Assembly: GCF_000496695.1 (NCBI RefSeq)
Contig: NZ_BAUJ01000056.1
Location: 1 to 37,669, forward strand
Length of the DNA: 37,669 bases
Reading direction: 5' to 3'
Source of the DNA: Vibrio halioticoli NBRC 102217
Lineage (GTDB): Bacteria; Pseudomonadota; Gammaproteobacteria; Enterobacterales; Vibrionaceae
In this document: positions 25,374 through 34,153 of the stretch, one piece after another
How positions within the stretch are numbered: position 1 is the stretch's first letter
How the letters are laid out: the number at the start of each line of letters is the position of its first letter
Notes under the pieces: generated by a model
Databases searched by the model: none
Told to the model about the DNA's origin: nothing
What the model saw: the letters and a program-made list of their open reading frames with translations, nothing else
Position numbers and translations under genes: made by a program

Positions 25374-25488
25374 GGTACCCAGTTTAACTTGTATCAACTA
25401 TACATATAATTATGATTTGTACTGGTATTTATAACATGTATTTATACGCATACGTCCAGCTGCACCTAACACCTCTTATCCAATAGCA

Positions 25489-25522
25489 AACAAGCCCTGA
25501 ACATTAATGTTCAGGGCTTGTT
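25489..25522. terminator. 34-bp perfect palindrome, bidirectional terminator
   Basis: A perfect 34-bp palindrome (17-bp arms, core CCCTGAACATTAATGTTCAGGG) 25 bp from the fetB stop. T runs lie on both sides. It ends the fetB transcript and insulates the MDR gene. Confidence 0.85.
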
Positions 25523-25546
25523 TCTTTCAGGTATTACACTTCTGAA

Positions 25547-26332
25547 TTATTTCATTTTAATCAGCACTCTACCTTGCGAATTAATCGAACGGCGCAAGCT
25601 AAACTTTAGCGTTAAAGTCACAGAAATAGTCATGACTACAAAGATGGCAATCAATATTAAGATTTGATATTTGATGGCAAGAATGGGGGATGCTCCACCT
25701 AAGATCTGTCCGGTCATCATCCCGGGCAGTGTCACCAGCCCAGAGGCCGCCATAGAAGCTAAGATAGGTGCCAACGCCTTTTGCATTGCTGTGCGTACAA
25801 AGGGCAGTGTGGCGTATTCTGCAGGCGCTCCAAGCGCGATAGCCACCTCATACTCCTCACGGCGGTCTTCAAAAGCGCTGTAGAGATTCTGTAAGGCGAC
25901 AATATTGCCACTCAGGCTATTACCCAATAGCATTCCTGCTAGAGGAATTACGTATTGCGCACTATGAACCGGCTCTGGCTGCACCACCATCCAAAATAAG
26001 AACAGCAGCACTGGTGCTAAACCAAACACCAAGCCACCCAATACAGGGAAAAACAGAGGCTTGCGAGGAAGCTTGGCTTTACCCACGATAGTGCTCGCAC
26101 CTACCACAAGCATCACGGCTATCCACGCTAGATTAATCCACAAGCTATCAATGGAGAACAAAAACTCCAGATAAATGCCCACCAGCATAAGTTGGACAGC
26201 CATGCGTACCACCGACACTAACATCTCTTTACTCAGCTCTAATCGGTATACCTTATTGATGGCAAGCGGTATTAAAAGAAGTAAAGAAAACGCGGAGAGG
26301 CTCCACCAACTAATGTCATATGAGGACTGCAT
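25547..26332 (-). CDS. fetB: FetB-like iron export permease (UPF0014/YbbM family)
   Basis: A 261-aa multi-spanning membrane protein of the UPF0014 family, represented by E. coli FetB, the membrane part of the FetAB iron exporter. Conserved motifs: VRMAVQLMLVGIYLEFLF, QYVIPLAGMLLGNSLSGNIVALQNLY, EYEVAIALGAP, LPGMMTGQILGGASPILAIKYQILI. Seven helices are likely. FetA, the ATPase normally next to it, is not adjacent: the flanking genes are an MDR enzyme and a TauE permease. So it is an orphan here. No strong ribosome site. Confidence 0.88.
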   Translation of the reverse strand: MQSSYDISWWSLSAFSLLLLIPLAINKVYRLELSKEMLVSVVRMAVQLMLVGIYLEFLFSIDSLWINLAWIAVMLVVGASTIVGKAKLPRKPLFFPVLGGLVFGLAPVLLFLFWMVVQPEPVHSAQYVIPLAGMLLGNSLSGNIVALQNLYSAFEDRREEYEVAIALGAPAEYATLPFVRTAMQKALAPILASMAASGLVTLPGMMTGQILGGASPILAIKYQILILIAIFVVMTISVTLTLKFSLRRSINSQGRVLIKMK

Positions 26333-26663
26333 AAATTAAACCATAACAGAGAAAGTCATCAAGATAGCATCGTATATAAGCAGGTTTTGCTTACTGATAC
26401 GCCAGATTTTTACTTGGTAAGGATAACACTTTTATGACCGATAGACTGCGATAGCTAAAAGGCGCGGCCAATAGCCCCTAACCTTGTGCCACATGTTATT
26501 GAGAAGACTGCCGAGAAGAATAATCAAGAAATCAACAGCATCGATATGTTTCAATTCATTTACTAAAACACTGTTTTATTAATTTTTGACAGCTTTTCCA
26601 GATTCTATATACTGAGCTCATCTCTCAAATAGATTTCAAAGCTTTAAAGGTAACCCCGTCGAG
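26333..26663. promoter_or_regulatory. fetB / TauE divergent gap with a strong promoter
   Basis: 331 bp without a gene. A good sigma-70 promoter on the plus strand, TTGACA (26586-26591), 16 bp, TATACT (26608-26613), lies 50 bp before the TauE/SafE gene and should drive TauE-GH88. A weak palindrome-like GC-rich patch is near 26461-26480. No operator was recognised. Confidence 0.6.
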
Positions 26664-27383
26664 ATGGACATAAGTATATTAATTGCCATGCTGTTGATAT
26701 TTATTGGCGCATTTATTCAAACAACCACAGGCTTTGGAATGGCGGTTGTTGCTTCTCCCTTACTGCTTTACTTATCGCCGCAGTATATTCCTGCTCCTAT
26801 CATCATTGTCGGCTTTTTCTTGGCTTCAATTAACATACATAAATACCGAGCTTATGTATCTTGGACTAATCTAAAGCGGACAATTATCGGGCTTCTCCCG
26901 GGAACATTATTTGGTGCAGGTGTACTTTATATTATCGATGTCAATCAATTGTCCTTACTGCTTGGCGGAGCGGTACTTGCCGCAGTGGCGGTAAGTTTGT
27001 TGCCAATTAAGATAGATGTCACCCCTAAGCGACTCATGATAGCTGGATTCTTTTCCGGATTTTTAGGCACTAGCTCTGGGATTGGTGGACCGCCAATGGC
27101 TCTATTATTGCAACATCAAAAAGTCCATCTTATCCGTGCTAACTTAGCGGCATTCTTTTGGGTGAGCTGCATCTTGTCTCTCTCCATACAGATTCCCATT
27201 GGTTACATGAGCATGCATCACCTGCTTTTAGCTCTGCCTTTAATTCCGGCAAGCTATGCTGGATACAAATTAGCGATTTTAGTTATCGACTACATCCCTC
27301 ACAAAGTGGTTAGAAACATTTCATTAGTGCTGTGTCTTATCGCAGGACTGGGCGCTATCTCTTCTGGGTTGAAGATGATATAG
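26664..27383 (+). CDS. TauE/SafE-family (TSUP) permease
   Basis: A 239-aa inner-membrane protein of the TauE/SafE sulfite exporter family, with seven or so helices. N-terminal signature FIGAFIQTTTGFGMAVVASPLLL and central SGFLGTSSGIGGPPMALLLQ are family motifs. Members move sulfite, sulfonates or organic acids. It is 24 nt before the GH88 gene, so both are probably in one operon. That suggests export of sulfite or sulfate left from a sulfated uronate-containing polysaccharide, an inference. The start is weakly supported (no strong SD). Confidence 0.85.
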   Translation: MDISILIAMLLIFIGAFIQTTTGFGMAVVASPLLLYLSPQYIPAPIIIVGFFLASINIHKYRAYVSWTNLKRTIIGLLPGTLFGAGVLYIIDVNQLSLLLGGAVLAAVAVSLLPIKIDVTPKRLMIAGFFSGFLGTSSGIGGPPMALLLQHQKVHLIRANLAAFFWVSCILSLSIQIPIGYMSMHHLLLALPLIPASYAGYKLAILVIDYIPHKVVRNISLVLCLIAGLGAISSGLKMI

Positions 27384-27407
27384 GCTGCCAATATTAAGGA
27401 TTCGTAT

Positions 27408-28541
27408 ATGAAAGAAAATATTTTATGGGTTGAACAAGCCTGGAAAGATACATTTGAAAAAGTGAAAACCACTAGCCAAGAGATGAAGGTACAGTTTCCT
27501 TCTATGACTGAAAACGGCATTTACAGTGACACTCACAAACCTTGGGCTTGGGTCGTCGGTTTTTGGCCTGGATTGCTATGGTTACTCTATGAAAAACAAG
27601 GCTATCAGCCCTTCAAAGACATCGCTATTGATAGAGAAAACACCATGGATGGGCCTTTGGATGAGTTTATCAATATTCATCATGACGTCGGTTTCATGTG
27701 GCAATTAACCTCTGTAAAGCAGTATGAATTATTCGGCAATGAGAAATCCAGAATACGCGCTTTACGTGCCGCAAGTCATCTAGCCAGTCGTTTCAATATC
27801 AATGGCCGATTTTTGACTGCATGGAATAACAATGATGTAAATAATGCCGATCCAAAAGGCCTAAGCATTATTGATAGCATGATGAACTTACCAATCCTAT
27901 ATTGGGCAGCAGAGCAGTTAGACGCCCCTAGATTCAAGATGCTGGCCATGGCACATGCCGACACCGTTATTAATGAATTTATTCGTGACGATGGCTCTGT
28001 CAGACATATGGTGGAGTTTGATTACTTATCTGGCAAAGTAAAAAAATACCATGGTGGACAAGGATACAATGAAGACTCTGCATGGAGTCGCGGTGCGTCT
28101 TGGGCGATACATGGCTTCTCTATGAGTTATCAATATACTCAAGAAGTTCGCTACTTAGAGACAGCAATGAAAACGGCCGATTTTTTTATTGATAATCTCA
28201 GCGATGATCATGTACCTCATTGGGATTTCAGAGCCCCTAGAACTGGCAGTACGCCAAGAGACACATCAGCAGGTGCGTGTGCCGCCAGCGGACTGCTTTT
28301 GTTATCCGATCTGGCCACAGACCAACTAAAAAAAGACAAATACCAAAACGCCGCTATCAAAATTTTGAAGAGTTTGTATGAAAACTATGGCACTTATAAC
28401 GACCATACCAAGCAAGGCATTTTAGTCGGTGGTACCTTTAATTGCCCTCAAGGGTTAGGGATAAACTGTTCTTTGATTTACGGTGATTATTACTTCGTAG
28501 AAGGTCTATACAAGCTCAAAAATAAATTACAATTCGCATAA
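27408..28541 (+). CDS. Unsaturated glucuronyl hydrolase, GH88 family
   Basis: A 377-aa GH88 (alpha/alpha barrel) enzyme that removes unsaturated uronic acid from the non-reducing end of lyase-made oligosaccharides by hydration. Family motifs: AWVVGFWPGLLWLLYEKQG, FINIHHDVGFMWQLTS with Asp93, and SIIDSMMNLPILYWA with Asp156; these two Asp correspond to the catalytic pair of Bacillus UGL (Asp88 and Asp149). Also RGASWAIHGFSMSY and DTSAGACAASGLL. No signal peptide, so it acts in the cytosol on imported disaccharides. AAGGAT gives a good ribosome site. No polysaccharide lyase or sulfatase is in the window. Confidence 0.9.
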   Translation: MKENILWVEQAWKDTFEKVKTTSQEMKVQFPSMTENGIYSDTHKPWAWVVGFWPGLLWLLYEKQGYQPFKDIAIDRENTMDGPLDEFINIHHDVGFMWQLTSVKQYELFGNEKSRIRALRAASHLASRFNINGRFLTAWNNNDVNNADPKGLSIIDSMMNLPILYWAAEQLDAPRFKMLAMAHADTVINEFIRDDGSVRHMVEFDYLSGKVKKYHGGQGYNEDSAWSRGASWAIHGFSMSYQYTQEVRYLETAMKTADFFIDNLSDDHVPHWDFRAPRTGSTPRDTSAGACAASGLLLLSDLATDQLKKDKYQNAAIKILKSLYENYGTYNDHTKQGILVGGTFNCPQGLGINCSLIYGDYYFVEGLYKLKNKLQFA

Positions 28542-28548
28542 ATTAAAG

Positions 28549-28574
28549 TAAGGGCTACCTTGATGTAGCCCTTA
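28549..28574. terminator. Terminator between GH88 and patatin genes
   Basis: Stem TAAGGGCTAC (28549-28558) / GTAGCCCTTA (28565-28574) with a 6-nt loop in the 39-bp convergent gap. Confidence 0.8.
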
Positions 28575-28580
28575 TATCAA

Positions 28581-29714
28581 TCACTTACTGTGATTCACTT
28601 TACAGAGAAACTCTTTGCCTGCTAATACGCCAGATTCATAATCGGCAAAAATATCATCTTTGTGACTCATGAGACCGCTACAGCTAAGCGGCTTACGAGG
28701 TGTGATCTCCCACAGATTCACCCCTTCTGGCGGTTTATTCATAAACCCCGAAATAGCGGAATGATTCATATAATGATTAAACAGCATTTCCACCGTGCGC
28801 GGCGTGTGCGCTTTAAAATTCATTTTCTGCGATTGATGAGCCAACATTTCGCTTAGCTTTTCAGTATCAGGAAGCCAGTTTTTAGGAATAGAATCTAACT
28901 TAGGAAAATGATGCTGTGCTTGAAGTTGATTCACTCTCGCTAAAAACTGTTCACTAATTTGTTTGGCTTTACTTCTAGCTTGTGAGGTTTTATGCGGCGC
29001 TGCCGTGGCAGAGCGAGACGAAAAACGTTGAATATAAGGTTCGATACCTCGGGAAAGATCTAGCTTTATTTTATCTAAGTTTTCGGACGACAGCGAAAAG
29101 TGAGGTTTTTGCGTCTCTCCAATCATTGTCTCCGTGGTAATTGCCACGATATTACAAGCACCTCGGCGATACGCCTCTTGCACTGGAATGGTCGCCGTCA
29201 CACCGCCATCCACCCATTTTGCCCCATCAATTTCAATTTCTTGATGGTAGAGCATGGGAATGGCGCAGGTAGCACGCAAAACGTCATACCATTGTTCGGA
29301 AAATATTGGAAAGTAATAATCCTTCATTTCTTCCACATGGGTAACACAGGCTAAAGCTTGTTTATCTGAGCCTAAGTTTTTGGCGCCTTTCTTAATATCC
29401 AGTGGAAACTCACCGCTGTGTACAAATTGAAAAGCCCAGTCAAGATCCATAGCGGCTTGTTGTTTATGCATCAGTCGGTGAAAATCGAAAAAACGATTTT
29501 TAGTGGTGTAGTTGATGATGAAATCTAGGCCCAAACCTGGCTGTTTCGTCACAAAAGATGAAACATTTAGCGCCCCTGCGGATGTACCAATGTATAGGGA
29601 AAATGGATCGTAATTTGCCGCAATAAAAGTATCTAATACTCCTGCAGCAAACGCTCCTTTTTGCCCTCCACCTTGTACAACTAACGAATACTTACCAGTA
29701 CACTCCGATAACAT
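28581..29714 (-). CDS. Patatin-like phospholipase (YjjU-like)
   Basis: A 377-aa lipid acyl hydrolase of the patatin family. The oxyanion loop VVQGGGQKGAFAAG (residues 12-25), the nucleophile GTSAG (Ser45) and the dyad Asp169 in VDGGV are all present. The C-terminal half (LPDTEKLSEMLAHQSQKMNF; FADYESGVLAGKEFL) resembles the extra domain of YjjU-type proteins. No signal peptide. The gene is 102 bp downstream of the put operon end, behind a terminator, so it is probably separately transcribed. Good GAGGGAA ribosome site. Confidence 0.88.
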   Translation of the reverse strand: MLSECTGKYSLVVQGGGQKGAFAAGVLDTFIAANYDPFSLYIGTSAGALNVSSFVTKQPGLGLDFIINYTTKNRFFDFHRLMHKQQAAMDLDWAFQFVHSGEFPLDIKKGAKNLGSDKQALACVTHVEEMKDYYFPIFSEQWYDVLRATCAIPMLYHQEIEIDGAKWVDGGVTATIPVQEAYRRGACNIVAITTETMIGETQKPHFSLSSENLDKIKLDLSRGIEPYIQRFSSRSATAAPHKTSQARSKAKQISEQFLARVNQLQAQHHFPKLDSIPKNWLPDTEKLSEMLAHQSQKMNFKAHTPRTVEMLFNHYMNHSAISGFMNKPPEGVNLWEITPRKPLSCSGLMSHKDDIFADYESGVLAGKEFLCKVNHSK

Positions 29715-29740
29715 GTTCTTATTCCCTCATTGAACGTCAA

Positions 29741-29792
29741 ACAAAAATACCGAGTAACCACTAAGTATTCAACTAGCGATTCACTCGGTATT
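29741..29792 (-). terminator. Terminator of the put operon
   Basis: Stem AATACCGAGT (29746-29755) / ACTCGGTATT (29783-29792) around a 27-nt loop; on the minus strand a run of five T follows. Placed 25 bp after the stop of the PutA C-terminal gene. Confidence 0.7.
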
Positions 29793-29816
29793 CTCTTTTA
29801 TGGGAAAAACTGGCGA

Positions 29817-30512
29817 TTAATGCTCTGCACTGCCCAATTCAAGCAAGGTAGCATTGCCACCAACTGCAGTAATATTAATGGTACGAGTCCGTTCGGTAAT
29901 ATAACGAAGCACTAACTTAGGATCTTGAGCCACAGGCATTTTTTCCAATTCAACCTCAGCGATGAGCGGTGCTATTGCGCCAGTTTTTCGAGCCAGATGG
30001 CGATTCACTTCTTTTACAAAAGCATCCTCGCCCAACACAGTCGTGATGCGAACATCACTCTCGATCAATTGCACGTACTGATCGTATTCAACCAAGCTCA
30101 ACACACCCGATGGTAAAGCCAAGCACTCAATTAGCTTTTGCACTTGCTCTGCAAGCTCATTATCTTGCACGCAAAGCACCACGCAGTTGCCTGCCATCAA
30201 AGACACACAAAGCTGAGCATAAAATGCCTTACTCACCGACATATTAACCGCGCTATCCGCAATAATCAGTGATACGCCACGACCTGCGGTGTACAGCTCG
30301 TTTGTTTCGCCGGTCGGACCGGGCATTAATACCGGCTCACTCAATAACTCAGAGCTGTGTTTATGGTGAAATTCCAATGGCACTTTCAAGTGGCTTAATG
30401 GTAAGGCTTTGGCCGCCGTCATAATCAACTGATAACGAGTGGCGTAAGGTACTTGATTCCATAACGACCAAGCTTGTTGCGCTTCTGAGAAGCAAATAGA
30501 TGCATTTTTCAT
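29817..30512 (-). CDS. Free-standing PutA C-terminal ALDH-superfamily-like domain protein
   Basis: A 231-aa protein that matches the C-terminal part of long PutA proteins (E. coli PutA residues ~1120-1320). It shares LMPGPTGETN (LLPGPTGERN there) and the end LVLRYITERTRTINITAVGGNATLLELG (LLERLYIERSLSVNTAAAGGNASLMTIG there). In long PutA this Rossmann-like domain aids substrate channelling and folding between the two active sites; it lacks catalysis of its own. Here it is a separate gene beginning 2 nt after the putA stop (TAG-AA-ATG), with its ribosome site AAGGAGT inside the end of putA. Expected to assemble with PutA. Confidence 0.85.
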   Translation of the reverse strand: MKNASICFSEAQQAWSLWNQVPYATRYQLIMTAAKALPLSHLKVPLEFHHKHSSELLSEPVLMPGPTGETNELYTAGRGVSLIIADSAVNMSVSKAFYAQLCVSLMAGNCVVLCVQDNELAEQVQKLIECLALPSGVLSLVEYDQYVQLIESDVRITTVLGEDAFVKEVNRHLARKTGAIAPLIAEVELEKMPVAQDPKLVLRYITERTRTINITAVGGNATLLELGSAEH

Positions 30513-30514
30513 TT

Positions 30515-33500
30515 CTATACTCCTTGCTCATTGGTTTTCGAAGCTTGCTCACTTGTCGTCGCATTCGACGTAGCATCGGACTGATGGCGTTCTCTACAGG
30601 TATATTGAGTAAAGCGATATAAATAATTTGGCCCACCGGCTTTAGGACCTGTACCAGACAAGCCTTGTCCGCCAAATGGTTGAACCCCTACGACTGCCCC
30701 CACCTGATCTCGGTTGATATAACAGTTACCCACTCGTGCATTATGTTCAATCCAGCGATAGGTTGTCTCATTACGAGAATGAATACCCATAGTTAAACCA
30801 AACCCAGTGGCATTAATCGTCTCTACCACCTCTGCCATCTGGTTTGCCTTAAAAGTCACTATGTGCAAAATTGGGCCAAATTGCTCTTCTTTTAATACTG
30901 AAATATCGCTAATTTCAATCGCCGTTGGCGCAATAAACATGCCTTTGACACATTCATTGCTGAGCGGCACTTCTGCGACCACTTTTTGTGTTTTTCGCAT
31001 CTCTTCAATGTGTTTGTGCAGTTTTTGTTGTGACGCGCGGTCAATAACCGGTCCCACATCAGTGCGATGTAAATAAGGCAAGCCGACTCTAAGCTCTTTC
31101 ATGGCACCTTGAATCAGGTCAATGATGCGCGGAGCAATATCTTGTTGCACAAACAGAACACGAAGTGCCGAACAGCGCTGTCCTGCAGAAGCAAACGCAC
31201 TTCGCACCACATCACGCACCACTTGCTCAGGTAACGCAGTTGAATCGACAATCATGGCGTTTTGACCGCCGGTTTCAGCAATAAACGGGACAGGTTCGCT
31301 ATCGCGTTCAGCCAATGACAAATTGATGCGTTTCGCGGTCGCGGTAGAGCCGGTAAAAGCCACACCAGCAATTGCAGAATGCGAAGTTAAGGCTGCGCCA
31401 ATTTCTGCGCCGCGCCCTGGCAAAAATTGAATGACATTGGCCGGAAATCCACAATCCAACATAATTTCAATCGTACGCGCAGCAATCAAACTTGTTTGCT
31501 CCGCAGGTTTAGCCACTACCGTATTGCCCGCAACTAGTGCCGCGGATATCTGCCCTAAGAAAATCGCCAATGGGAAGTTCCACGGACTAATGCAGACAAA
31601 CACCCCTCTGCCGTGCCTTTCACACCACTGCAAATTGCCATCAAAGCCTGCAATGGATTCAGGACCGAGTTCACTGGCATTGCTAGCGTAGTATCGACAA
31701 AAATCGACCGCTTCGCGCACTTCATCAATGCTGTCATGAATGGTTTTTCCTGCCTCCATATGACAAAGTGCCACCAATTCAGCCAAATTTGCTTCTAGCT
31801 TGTCAGCCAAGGTATTCAAACACAGCGAGCGGCGAGCGATTGGCGTATTTCTCCAAGTCTCTAACCCAGATTGCGCAACGGCAACTGCTTCGGAAACATG
31901 ATCAAGGTTGGCAAAAGAGATCGAGCCAACAATACGATCACTATCAAAAGGCGCAAGCACATCTTCTGCCTTGATCATCGTTTCGGATACACGAGATCCA
32001 TTGATGATCGGCGCGCCTTGCCATTGCTTGTTTAAAAAGCTTTGCACTTGCTTTTCAAAAAGTGCCGCCTCACTTTCGATATCGATATTAATTCCGATAG
32101 AATTGACCCTTTCACCAAAGATCTGTGGCGGCAATGGAATTTGATCGTTATGTAAGGTGTTATTGGCGAGCAAGGTATCGACTGGGTGATGCGTCAGATC
32201 GGCAACCGGACAACGAGCATCCACCAATCTATGTACAAACGAACTATTCGCACCATTTTCCAGTAAACGTCGCACCAAATAAGGCAGAAGATCTTTATGG
32301 CTACCCACTGGCGCATAAATGCGAACAGGTTGCCCATATTTATCCATGACATGGAAGTACAGTGAATCTCCCATGCCATGCAATCTTTGAAATTCATAGT
32401 CGCTATGCTCAGCCATTTCGGCAATAGCCGTTACTGTATGTGCATTATGACTGGCAAATTGTGGGAAAATATTGCCACGTACACCCGGACTCAATAGAAA
32501 ACGGGCACAGGCAAGGTAGGACATATCCGTCGCTTCTTTACGGGTAAATACCGGATAATTTGCAAAACCCGCCTGCTGCGACCATTTAATTTCACTATCC
32601 CAATACGCACCTTTAACCAAACGTAAAGGAATGACATCCCCCTGCTCTTTAGCTAACGCATTCACCCATAACAATACTGGCAAACAACGTTTAGAATACG
32701 CCTGTATTACTAAGCCAAACTTGCCCCAGCCTTTCACTTGCGGGTTGCTGTACACTTTTTCAAATAACTGCAACGACAGTTCTAAACGATCGGCTTCTTC
32801 TGCATCGATAGTTATCGCCACATCCAACTCAATGGCGCGAGTTAATAGCTTGATTAACGTGTCGTGCAGCTCAGTTAACACTCGATCACGATTTGCCACC
32901 TCATAACGAGGATGTAATGCAGATAATTTTATCGAAATAGAAGGGGCTGGACTTGAATCTGCACCTTGCGCACTTGCCCCTACAGATTCAATCGCCATCA
33001 AGTAATCATTAAAATACTTTTTAGCATCATCGGTAGTCAGCGCGGCCTCTCCCAACATATCAAATGAATGAGTGAAGCCTTTTTTACGCAGCGGCGCACC
33101 ATTTTTCTGCGCTTCGGCGATATCCCGCCCTAAAACAAATTGATGGCCCATCACCTTCATCGCTTGATGCATGGCTTTCCTAATAATAGGTTCAGACATT
33201 TTGTTCATCAGTTTTGAAAGTGCAGAGCTTGGGCTCGTTTTTTCAGGATCATTAATACCGACAACTTTACCGGTAAGCATCAACCCCCAAGTCGAAGCGT
33301 TAACAAATACAGAGTCAGACTGACTTAAATGAGACTTCCAGTCTGCTACCGTCAGCTTATCTTTAATTAACGCATCGGCGGTTTCTGAGTCAGGGATGCG
33401 CATTAGCGCTTCAGCTAAACACATCAACAAGATGCCTTCTTGGGTATCTAAACTGTACTCCAACAACAAAGCATCGATCATTTGAATTGAGCGTTTATCC

Positions 33501-33697
33501 GCTCGAATAGCCTCAATTAATGAGGTTGTTTGACGCTCAATACGCTGCTTTTCCTCATCGGAGGGCGTGGCGAGCTTTAACAACTCTTTTAACCAAGTCG
33601 ATTCATCCACCATATACATAGGTGAAATGAGAGACCATAACGTCTCTTTAGGTTGATCGATGAAATCGGGATTTAAAACACTAGATGCTGTAAACAT
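30515..33697 (-). CDS. putA: Bifunctional proline dehydrogenase / P5C dehydrogenase PutA
   Basis: A 1060-aa enzyme that oxidises proline to glutamate in two steps with FAD and NAD. N-terminal PRODH barrel: FVNASTWGLMLTGK, GFTHSFDMLGEAALT, ISIKLSALHPRYE, TIDAEEADRLE, VIQAYSKRCLPVLLW, RLVKGAYWDSEIKW, ATHNAHT-like ASHNAHT, RRLLENGANSSFVHR. P5CDH half: CISPWNFPLAIFLGQ, AKPAEQTSL, FTGSTATAK, ETGGQNAMIV and the catalytic SAGQRCSALR (Cys842), ending GTGPKAGGPNYLYRF. It has no N-terminal ribbon-helix-helix, so it cannot repress itself like E. coli PutA. A ~40-residue low-complexity tail follows, and the C-terminal domain is the next gene. GAGGAAAA ribosome site. Confidence 0.95.
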   Translation of the reverse strand: MFTASSVLNPDFIDQPKETLWSLISPMYMVDESTWLKELLKLATPSDEEKQRIERQTTSLIEAIRADKRSIQMIDALLLEYSLDTQEGILLMCLAEALMRIPDSETADALIKDKLTVADWKSHLSQSDSVFVNASTWGLMLTGKVVGINDPEKTSPSSALSKLMNKMSEPIIRKAMHQAMKVMGHQFVLGRDIAEAQKNGAPLRKKGFTHSFDMLGEAALTTDDAKKYFNDYLMAIESVGASAQGADSSPAPSISIKLSALHPRYEVANRDRVLTELHDTLIKLLTRAIELDVAITIDAEEADRLELSLQLFEKVYSNPQVKGWGKFGLVIQAYSKRCLPVLLWVNALAKEQGDVIPLRLVKGAYWDSEIKWSQQAGFANYPVFTRKEATDMSYLACARFLLSPGVRGNIFPQFASHNAHTVTAIAEMAEHSDYEFQRLHGMGDSLYFHVMDKYGQPVRIYAPVGSHKDLLPYLVRRLLENGANSSFVHRLVDARCPVADLTHHPVDTLLANNTLHNDQIPLPPQIFGERVNSIGINIDIESEAALFEKQVQSFLNKQWQGAPIINGSRVSETMIKAEDVLAPFDSDRIVGSISFANLDHVSEAVAVAQSGLETWRNTPIARRSLCLNTLADKLEANLAELVALCHMEAGKTIHDSIDEVREAVDFCRYYASNASELGPESIAGFDGNLQWCERHGRGVFVCISPWNFPLAIFLGQISAALVAGNTVVAKPAEQTSLIAARTIEIMLDCGFPANVIQFLPGRGAEIGAALTSHSAIAGVAFTGSTATAKRINLSLAERDSEPVPFIAETGGQNAMIVDSTALPEQVVRDVVRSAFASAGQRCSALRVLFVQQDIAPRIIDLIQGAMKELRVGLPYLHRTDVGPVIDRASQQKLHKHIEEMRKTQKVVAEVPLSNECVKGMFIAPTAIEISDISVLKEEQFGPILHIVTFKANQMAEVVETINATGFGLTMGIHSRNETTYRWIEHNARVGNCYINRDQVGAVVGVQPFGGQGLSGTGPKAGGPNYLYRFTQYTCRERHQSDATSNATTSEQASKTNEQGV

Positions 33698-33929
33698 TGC
33701 TTTTCCTCAGCTCTATAAAACCACCATGAATTTGGCGACAATCCTACAGAGCAAAACAAACAGCACAAAAGGGAGAATAAAAGAAATGTGATTACAGGCA
33801 CTTAACAATAATAACAATTGTGATTAACACTGCGTTTCTTGGTATTTAACAAAAATTAGTGAATGGTAGACAGGCACAACAACACTCTATAGACTCTCAA
33901 TCGCTGGTGTCATGATATCTTAGATTTCA
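33698..33929. promoter_or_regulatory. putA upstream region
   Basis: About 230 bp between putA and the btuB riboswitch. Two direct repeats TGTGATTA (33787-33794 and 33819-33826), 32 bp apart, stand out. The putA promoter on the minus strand should be here, and the btuB promoter on the plus strand near its end (AT-rich stretch before 33930). No regulator box was recognised with confidence. Confidence 0.35.
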
Positions 33930-34104
33930 TGCTTTAAAGGGAATTTGGTGTAAATCCAAAACTGACGCGCAGCGGTAATTGAGAACGAACATCTGAGGGT
34001 AATATAAACCCACACACTGCAATATATACTGTGGGAAGTGAGATGCTAGGTTGTAGAGGTATCTACAGTGCTCATGAGTCCGAATACCTGCCAGTAACCA
34101 AAAA
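33930..34104 (+). ncRNA. Cobalamin (vitamin B12) riboswitch upstream of btuB
   Basis: Conserved segments of the cobalamin aptamer in order: AAAGGGAA, GGTGTAAATCC, ACTGACGCGCAGCGGTAAT (33961-33979), then a variable stem, then ATGAGTCCGAATACCTGCCAG with the B12-box region (to 34095). It ends about 55 nt before the btuB start. B12 binding is expected to reduce btuB expression. Downstream, AAAATGC-N7-GCATTTT (34101-34121) can form a small stem and the AGGA ribosome site is at 34138-34141, so translation-level control is likely. Confidence 0.93.
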
Positions 34105-34153
34105 TGCACTATAAGCATTTTATCACTACGCGTATTTAGGACTTAGAATTAAC

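Noticed and set aside
25489..25522. Insertion-sequence end or attachment site at the 34-bp palindrome
   Set aside because: It sits at a transcript end with flanking T/A runs and no transposase or repeat copy nearby; a terminator explains it.
30361..30675. Frameshift or interrupted PutA at the gene end
   Set aside because: The following gene has its own well-placed ribosome site and ATG, and putA ends with a complete stop; the two parts align to distinct PutA regions, so this is a genuine gene split, not an error that I can see.
30807..32906. Multiple plus-strand ORFs within putA
   Set aside because: All are antisense shadows of the long putA reading frame, with no ribosome sites or family motifs.
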